Of a stretch of 9,415 nt of DNA, positions 5,931-9,415 are shown piece by piece (within the stretch, counting starts at the first letter, position 1; every line of letters begins with the position of its first letter). The DNA comes from Methanoregula sp. GTDB lineage: Archaea > Halobacteriota > Methanomicrobia > Methanomicrobiales > Methanospirillaceae. Both the position numbers and the translations under genes were made by a program. The DNA is taken from NCBI GenBank assembly GCA_003154335.1, contig PMDE01000131.1, positions 1 through 9,415 on the forward strand. The letters run 5' to 3'. Under the pieces are notes generated by a model. It saw only the letters and a program-made list of their open reading frames with translations, made no database searches and was not told where the DNA came from.

Positions 5931-6686
5931 ATGGTGAATATGCCAGTATCCCATGGTCATTTTCGCAATTATTATGTAGTACCGGATGCAGAGTTCCGCT
6001 CTATGAGCGGCATACTTGAAAATCCCCTGCTTCATAATCGAAAGTATGTCTTTTCCGACCGTCATGATGCGGGAAAACAACTTGGGGTACTGGTAAAAAC
6101 CCTTCCTTCTGTCCATGGATCGGTCGTTCTTGCGATACCAGCAGGCGGAGTACCGGTTGGCAGGGAAATCGCAGCGGCGCTTGGTTCGCGCCTGTCGCTG
6201 GCGATTGTGAGGAAGATCCAGATCCCCGGTAACCCTGAAGCAGGGTTCGGGGCAGTATCCTGGGACGGACAGGTGTTGATCAATGAAGGGCTGAGAGCCG
6301 TACTTGGTCTTTCTGATGCAGATATTGAAACAGCGATTGAACGCACCAAAAAAAATGTTCATGAGCGCATTGTCAGGTTTACCCATGGGAGAGCACTTCC
6401 GAAAATGTCTGGGAAGTCCGTGATCCTGGCCGATGATGGACTCGCTTCGGGTTTCACTATGATGGCTGCAGTAAAAAGTGTCCGGCCCTTGAGTCCTTCC
6501 CGAATAATCGTCGCTGTTCCGACTGCATCAGCCACATCGGCAGAGCTGGTTTCCCGGAACGTGGACCAGGTCGTTTGTCTGAACGTCAGGACCAGCCGGC
6601 AGTTTGCAGTCGCGGATGCATATCGACAGTGGTATGATCTGGATGATCGGGAAGTCGTTCATGAACTGACTGACATGGAATTGTAA
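5931..6686 (+). CDS. Predicted phosphoribosyltransferase (COG1926 type)
   Basis: This 251-residue protein has a type I phosphoribosyltransferase fold, a family that transfers ribose phosphate to or from PRPP, usually with a nucleobase. The PRPP-binding loop ILADDGLASGFTMM (166-179) carries the acidic pair Asp168-Asp169. The first loop is AIPAGGVPVG (68-77), and VRKIQIPGNPEAGFGAV (93-109) is the typical family segment after it. QFAVADAYRQWYD (224-236) matches the family's C-terminal motif. Members of this group are annotated only as predicted; the true substrate is unknown. The family usually begins close to the FSDRHDAGKQL segment (41-51), so about 40 N-terminal residues are extra. In-frame ATGs at 5940 and 6003 are alternatives, the latter removing most of the extension. 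I choose 5931 because of the TATA-like box just upstream. The other genes in the window suggest no pathway. Confidence 0.93.
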   Translation: MVNMPVSHGHFRNYYVVPDAEFRSMSGILENPLLHNRKYVFSDRHDAGKQLGVLVKTLPSVHGSVVLAIPAGGVPVGREIAAALGSRLSLAIVRKIQIPGNPEAGFGAVSWDGQVLINEGLRAVLGLSDADIETAIERTKKNVHERIVRFTHGRALPKMSGKSVILADDGLASGFTMMAAVKSVRPLSPSRIIVAVPTASATSAELVSRNVDQVVCLNVRTSRQFAVADAYRQWYDLDDREVVHELTDMEL

Positions 6687-7060
6687 GTTTGATACATTCA
6701 CCCGGTTGAAAAACCCTTATCCTTTTTTGATTAACCTGATTGGTGAGTATATAGCACACTATTTTGATGAAGTTATCATCCCGGCAATCCCGAACAATTA
6801 TGAGACTGTGAAGCGTTGCCATAATATGCAGACAACGGACAACGCGCAATCCTTGCATGCAATCCACACGCAGAAGTGCCCGGTCCGTAAAATTATGGTT
6901 CCGGATTAATTACCCTGGGGGCACTCCATTCGCAACAAACTTTTATGCTGTTAAAAATGCGAAACGATCGCAGTTACGAGGTTCGCCTCCGGGTTGCCGG
7001 GACAACGCCCCGCCATACCTTTTATAATATCACAGAGCTGAGCACCTATCGTTGGGTGTG
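6687..7060 (+). other. Region with weak small ORFs and GC-rich hairpins
   Basis: A TTG-initiated frame of 67 codons (6706-6909) starts 19 bases after the previous stop. It has no ribosome-binding site and no recognisable motif. A 38-codon ORF (6945-7061, MLLKMRNDRSYEVRLRVAG and on) ends in TGATG, sharing a base with the start of the next small gene; its codons are moderately GC-rich at third positions. The same stretch holds three consecutive short hairpins (6959-7009). A TATA-like TTTTATAATA at 7020-7029 probably serves the 53-residue gene. Confidence 0.35.
7020..7029 (+). promoter_or_regulatory. TATA-like box of the 53-residue membrane protein
   Basis: TTTTATAATA predicts transcription from about 7050. 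The short leader would contain GGGTG (7054-7058), a usable ribosome-binding site eight bases before the ATG at 7067 but too close to the ATG at 7061. Confidence 0.4.
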
Positions 7061-7222
7061 ATGGATATGAGAACCGTGGGGAAAGCATATGCTGCGACGG
7101 AGTTTAATTTTACTCACTTTGTAATCGGAGTAATAATCGGCCTGGTAATTTTTGCCCTTTGGCTGAATTTTTATGGGGGGGTCCAGGTTCTGGAAGGAAT
7201 ATTCCCCCTGGGCATTCGATAA
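7061..7222 (+). CDS. Small single-helix membrane protein, 53 residues
   Basis: This is a hypothetical protein starting MDMRTVGKAYAATEFNFTHF. One strongly hydrophobic helix follows at about residues 19-39 (HFVIGVIIGLVIFALWLNFY), then a short tail ending FPLGIR. The positive residues before the helix suggest that the N-terminus is cytoplasmic. The ATG at 7067 (51 residues) is an equally good start and has better spacing to GGGTG at 7054-7058. The first ATG overlaps the stop of a 38-codon ORF as TGATG, a pattern typical of translational coupling, if that ORF is real. A TATA-like box at 7020-7029 could drive this gene alone. CTTTTT at 7229-7234 just after the stop is a plausible end signal. The gene converges with another small membrane protein at 7321-7500. 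No family is recognised. Confidence 0.6.
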   Translation: MDMRTVGKAYAATEFNFTHFVIGVIIGLVIFALWLNFYGGVQVLEGIFPLGIR

Positions 7223-7320
7223 TCTTCCCTTTTTATTGCATCTGAAACAGGTCGTAACCTGACAAGCACATACCCTTGTTCTGGTAAGCGTCAAGGATGT
7301 TTGATCTTTCTTGTAGTATT
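7223..7320. terminator. Shared 3' region of two convergent small genes
   Basis: This 98-base gap lies between the two convergent genes. It holds a T5 run (7230-7234), a perfect five-pair hairpin CAGGT-CGTA-ACCTG (7248-7261), and a second possible stem CCTTG/CAAGG (7274-7278 and 7292-7296). These may end transcription from either side, but no long T tract follows either hairpin. Confidence 0.3.
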
Positions 7321-7500
7321 CTATTGCAAAAAATAATGCTGAAATACTGACAGGATAATGAGAATTGCCGCTATTCCAAAAGCCATAGTGGGATCTTCCT
7401 TGGCAATTATGAAAATATCGAAAAGGATCAGGATTGAAAGTGCTGCGTAAACAAAATACCGCACTAAATTCTGGGGTTTGGAAAAACTAAATTCTGACAT
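7321..7500 (-). CDS. Small two-helix membrane protein, 59 residues
   Basis: This is a hypothetical protein on the minus strand. Translation from the ATG at 7498-7500 gives MSEFSFSKPQNLVRYF, then a hydrophobic helix at about residues 13-33 (VRYFVYAALSILILFDIFII). A short charged turn (AKEDPT) comes next, with a second helix at about 40-58 ending QHYFLQ. The layout fits a hairpin of two membrane helices with both ends on the same side. A TTG four codons upstream (7512) is an alternative start. Two TATA-like boxes on the minus strand are suitably placed. The box at 7542-7549 would give a leader of about 20 bases containing GAGAAGTG. The box at 7524-7530 would give a leaderless message. Its composition is clearly membrane-protein-like and unlikely in a random frame, but I recognise no family. 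Confidence 0.75.
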   Translation of the reverse strand: MSEFSFSKPQNLVRYFVYAALSILILFDIFIIAKEDPTMAFGIAAILIILSVFQHYFLQ

Positions 7501-7523
7501 CGCACTTCTCAACTTGGTAATTA

Positions 7524-7549
7524 CATATAATCTAATTATACATTATATA
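7524..7549 (-). promoter_or_regulatory. Minus-strand TATA-like boxes of the 59-residue gene
   Basis: On the minus strand, TATATAAT (7542-7549) predicts RNA from about 7520, and TTATATG (7524-7530) predicts it from about 7501, one base before the ATG. The whole stretch 7520-7565 is AT-rich, so which box is used cannot be told from sequence. Confidence 0.35.
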
Positions 7550-7853
7550 TCTATCTATTTTAATCAGAGTCTGTTTTAACAGTTTTTTAAAAAATAAACT
7601 CAAAAATCCCTATAACCATACTTAATCAAAACCATTCCCCCGGAACGTGGGGAAATCGAAAAAAGCCTCATTTTCCCTTGTCAAACGGGAACGGTGAGAA
7701 AAGTGAACTGTTTCAGTAGCTGATTCTTTCCCGGAGACAGGCGGAATGACTCTTTTCTTCTGTTTTCACTAATATTCATGCATAAATTTTTTTCAAAAGA
7801 GCGGTTTCTCCGAACGATATTTTTATCTGTCCTGTGTTGCATTTACCGGAATA
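7550..7853. other. Intergenic with two short hairpins
   Basis: No gene is visible on either strand. Two neighbouring stem-loops can form: TTCCCC/GGGGAA (7635-7640 and 7649-7654, loop of eight) and TTCCC/GGGAA (7673-7677 and 7687-7691, loop of nine). They could be operator or RNA elements, or chance. The region ends in the promoter of the 391-residue gene. Confidence 0.35.
7818..7827 (+). promoter_or_regulatory. TATA-like box of the 391-residue gene
   Basis: The box ATATTTTTAT, about 30 bases before the ATG at 7854, predicts transcription from about 7848-7850. The message would be leaderless or have a leader of a few bases; there is no proper ribosome-binding site before the ATG. Confidence 0.4.
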
Positions 7854-9029
7854 ATGAACTCTGCAGAATCTCTTGTCCCGGCCCGGCAGTTCATGCTTGA
7901 ATTTTCGCAGCTGACAGGACTTGATCCTGCCGGGATTCAACCCCGGCGATACTTATGGACAGATGCGTTTGCAGTATGCAATTATCTGGAATTTTTTTCC
8001 AGGACTAATGATAAAACTTCTCTTAATCTGGCTCTTCGTCTGGTCGATCAGGTGCATCATACCCTTGGGCAACACCGGATGGATGATCCCCGGACCGGCT
8101 GGATTAGCGGACTCTCTGCGCGTGAAGGTGAGCTGCACCCGACCAGGGGCGGCCTGAGGATTGGGAAATCACTCCGTGAACGCGGCCCGAATGAATATTA
8201 CCATGCGCAACAGGAATGGGACCGGGATGGCCAGTATTTTCACTACCTGACAAAATGGATGCATGCCCTGAACCGCGTCGGACAGGTTGTCGGGGACCGG
8301 AAATATAATGCCTGGGCAATTGAGCTTGCTCATGCAGCTCATGCCGGATTTACCTATCTTCCCCCGGGTCGCGACCGTAAAAGGATGTACTGGAAGATGA
8401 GTATTGATCTTTCATATCCCCTGGTCCTGTCGATGGGACAACATGATCCTCTTGACGGACTTGTTACTTACCATGAACTTCAGCTATCCACGGCAAGAGA
8501 GTCCGACCAGACCGGTCCTCCTGATTTGATTCAGGAGATTGCTGAAATGACCGAAATAAACCGGGGTCTTGACCTGTTCACCGATGACCCGCTCGGTATT
8601 GGAGGACTTCTTTCTGATGCTTCACGACTCGTGCAGATTATGATCAAGGGTGGCCCGCAGGGTAACGGTCTCCTGGAATCCGTCCTGGATTCCGCACATG
8701 CAGGATTAGTATCCTTTACCGGATCCAACGCCCTCAGACTCCCAGCGTCACATCGCCTGGCCTTCCGCGAACTGGGACTCTCTATCGGATTGTCAGGAAT
8801 AGAAAAACTGCGTGAATTAATCGAAAACAACCCGGATATATTCGGAAACACCAACCCATTGCAATATCCTCTCTATGGCCTCCTTGAATATGTCCCTCTC
8901 AAAGAAAAGATAGAACAGTTCTGGCTGGATCCAAAAAACCGTAAATTCAGTTCCTGGATCGAACACCGCGATATAAACCTGGTGATGCTCGCTACCAGCC
9001 TGGCACCTGGCGGATTCTTACAGATTTAG
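7854..9029 (+). CDS. Conserved-looking 391-residue protein, possible (alpha/alpha)6 barrel
   Basis: I do not recognise a named family. The sequence is soluble, mostly helical and dense in motifs typical of an enzyme: RRYLWTDAFAVCNYLEFF (31-48), GWISGLS (82-88), EWDRDGQYFHYLTKWMHAL (121-139), AAHAGFTY (161-168), MYWKMSIDLSYPLV (178-191), MGQHDPLDG (194-202) and, near the end, WIEHRDINLVMLATSL (368-383). Repeated aromatic-acid pairs spread along helical repeats recall six-hairpin glycosidase-like (alpha/alpha)6 barrels. If so, Asp37, Asp123, Asp125, Asp185, Asp198 or Asp201 would line a pocket. This fold idea is inference only. No signal peptide or membrane helix is seen, so it should act in the cytoplasm. 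The ATG at 7854 follows a TATA-like box at a leaderless distance. It appears to be transcribed alone, which gives no hint of its pathway. Confidence 0.9.
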   Translation: MNSAESLVPARQFMLEFSQLTGLDPAGIQPRRYLWTDAFAVCNYLEFFSRTNDKTSLNLALRLVDQVHHTLGQHRMDDPRTGWISGLSAREGELHPTRGGLRIGKSLRERGPNEYYHAQQEWDRDGQYFHYLTKWMHALNRVGQVVGDRKYNAWAIELAHAAHAGFTYLPPGRDRKRMYWKMSIDLSYPLVLSMGQHDPLDGLVTYHELQLSTARESDQTGPPDLIQEIAEMTEINRGLDLFTDDPLGIGGLLSDASRLVQIMIKGGPQGNGLLESVLDSAHAGLVSFTGSNALRLPASHRLAFRELGLSIGLSGIEKLRELIENNPDIFGNTNPLQYPLYGLLEYVPLKEKIEQFWLDPKNRKFSSWIEHRDINLVMLATSLAPGGFLQI

Positions 9030-9415
9030 GTACCGGGTGAATGGACCAAAGAAATGTGTACCCGGGTCCCTCTCATAGCTGAATTTTTGAAAGTGTCATT
9101 TTTTGCCCACCCCACATCCTTCATGGCAACTCTACCACCTGCCGGGCACTCCCGCCACTGATCTATGGCTGCATGGACACCTTCTGACACGGCCTTTCTT
9201 CGGAAAGGTCCTAAAGCAGAACCCCTCAGCTGAAGGTTTTTCCTGTTTCCAGAATGAACATGATCTGTCCCACCCTGGTTCAACCGGACAAAAAAAAGAT
9301 TTTATGGGGAAACAAAATCTTCTGCGATCAGCCGGCAGAGCAGGGCACTTTGGGCAAGATACCGTGGCGTTTCCCGGGTTATCTTATCTTTCTGATAACG
9401 ATTAAGATCCCCGCA
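9030..9415. other. Intergenic or gene-poor end of window
   Basis: T runs at 9084-9088 and 9098-9104 may end the previous transcript. A possible stem of CCGGGT (about 9033-9038) with ACCCGG (about 9060-9065) lies just after the stop. A TTG frame (9103-9405) and a minus-strand frame (9026-9283) overlap each other; neither has a ribosome-binding site or a protein-like pattern, and I call neither. GTTATC/GATAAC (9378-9383 and 9394-9399) could form a hairpin close to the window end. Confidence 0.4.

Noticed and set aside
6706..6909. TTG-initiated 67-codon frame after the phosphoribosyltransferase gene
   Set aside because: Its composition is not impossible for a protein. However, it starts with TTG without a ribosome-binding site, shows no motif or helix pattern, and matches nothing I know. 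A homologue in relatives would change this.
9262..9300. GGTTCAACCGG resembling a tRNA T-arm
   Set aside because: The loop is five bases instead of seven, and no acceptor, D or anticodon arms can be placed around it.
9026..9405. Overlapping frames on both strands at the window end
   Set aside because: Neither has a credible start signal. The plus frame starts with TTG, and both are rich in Gly, Pro, His and Ser without structure.

Overview
The window looks like chromosomal DNA from a methanogenic archaeon, most likely of the Methanomicrobiales (Methanoregula-like). This placement is an inference. It rests on a surface protein combining PKD and PEGA domains, an archaeal-type lipoprotein, a uvrC like those methanogens acquired from bacteria, and archaeal TATA-like boxes about 25 bases upstream of several starts. 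Some starts have a Shine-Dalgarno site and others look leaderless. No mobile element, CRISPR array, rRNA or tRNA is visible.

Layout. Bases 1-1452 are the 3' part of uvrC (nucleotide excision repair). Next come two exported proteins in the same orientation, each with its own promoter-like box: a 122-residue lipoprotein (1734-2102) and a 486-residue membrane-anchored PKD/PEGA surface protein (2256-3716). From 3717 to 5225 lies about 1.5 kb of AT-rich, gene-poor DNA. It holds one possible small two-helix membrane protein (4177-4398) and two stretches that look more like non-coding RNA genes than protein genes (about 4642-4740 and 4921-5075). A 111-residue protein of unknown function follows (5226-5561), then a COG1926-type phosphoribosyltransferase (5931-6686).

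Bases 6687-7853 carry only small genes: a 53-residue single-helix membrane protein on the plus strand (7061-7222) facing a 59-residue two-helix membrane protein on the minus strand (7321-7500). A conserved-looking 391-residue protein of unknown function, probably all-helical, occupies 7854-9029. The last 386 bases hold no convincing gene.

Most genes appear to be single transcription units, because promoter-like boxes and T-rich ends separate them. I see no operon that would define a multi-gene system. The least explained parts are the two RNA-like loci in the AT-rich island, the overlapping tiny ORFs at 6945-7222, and the 391-residue protein.
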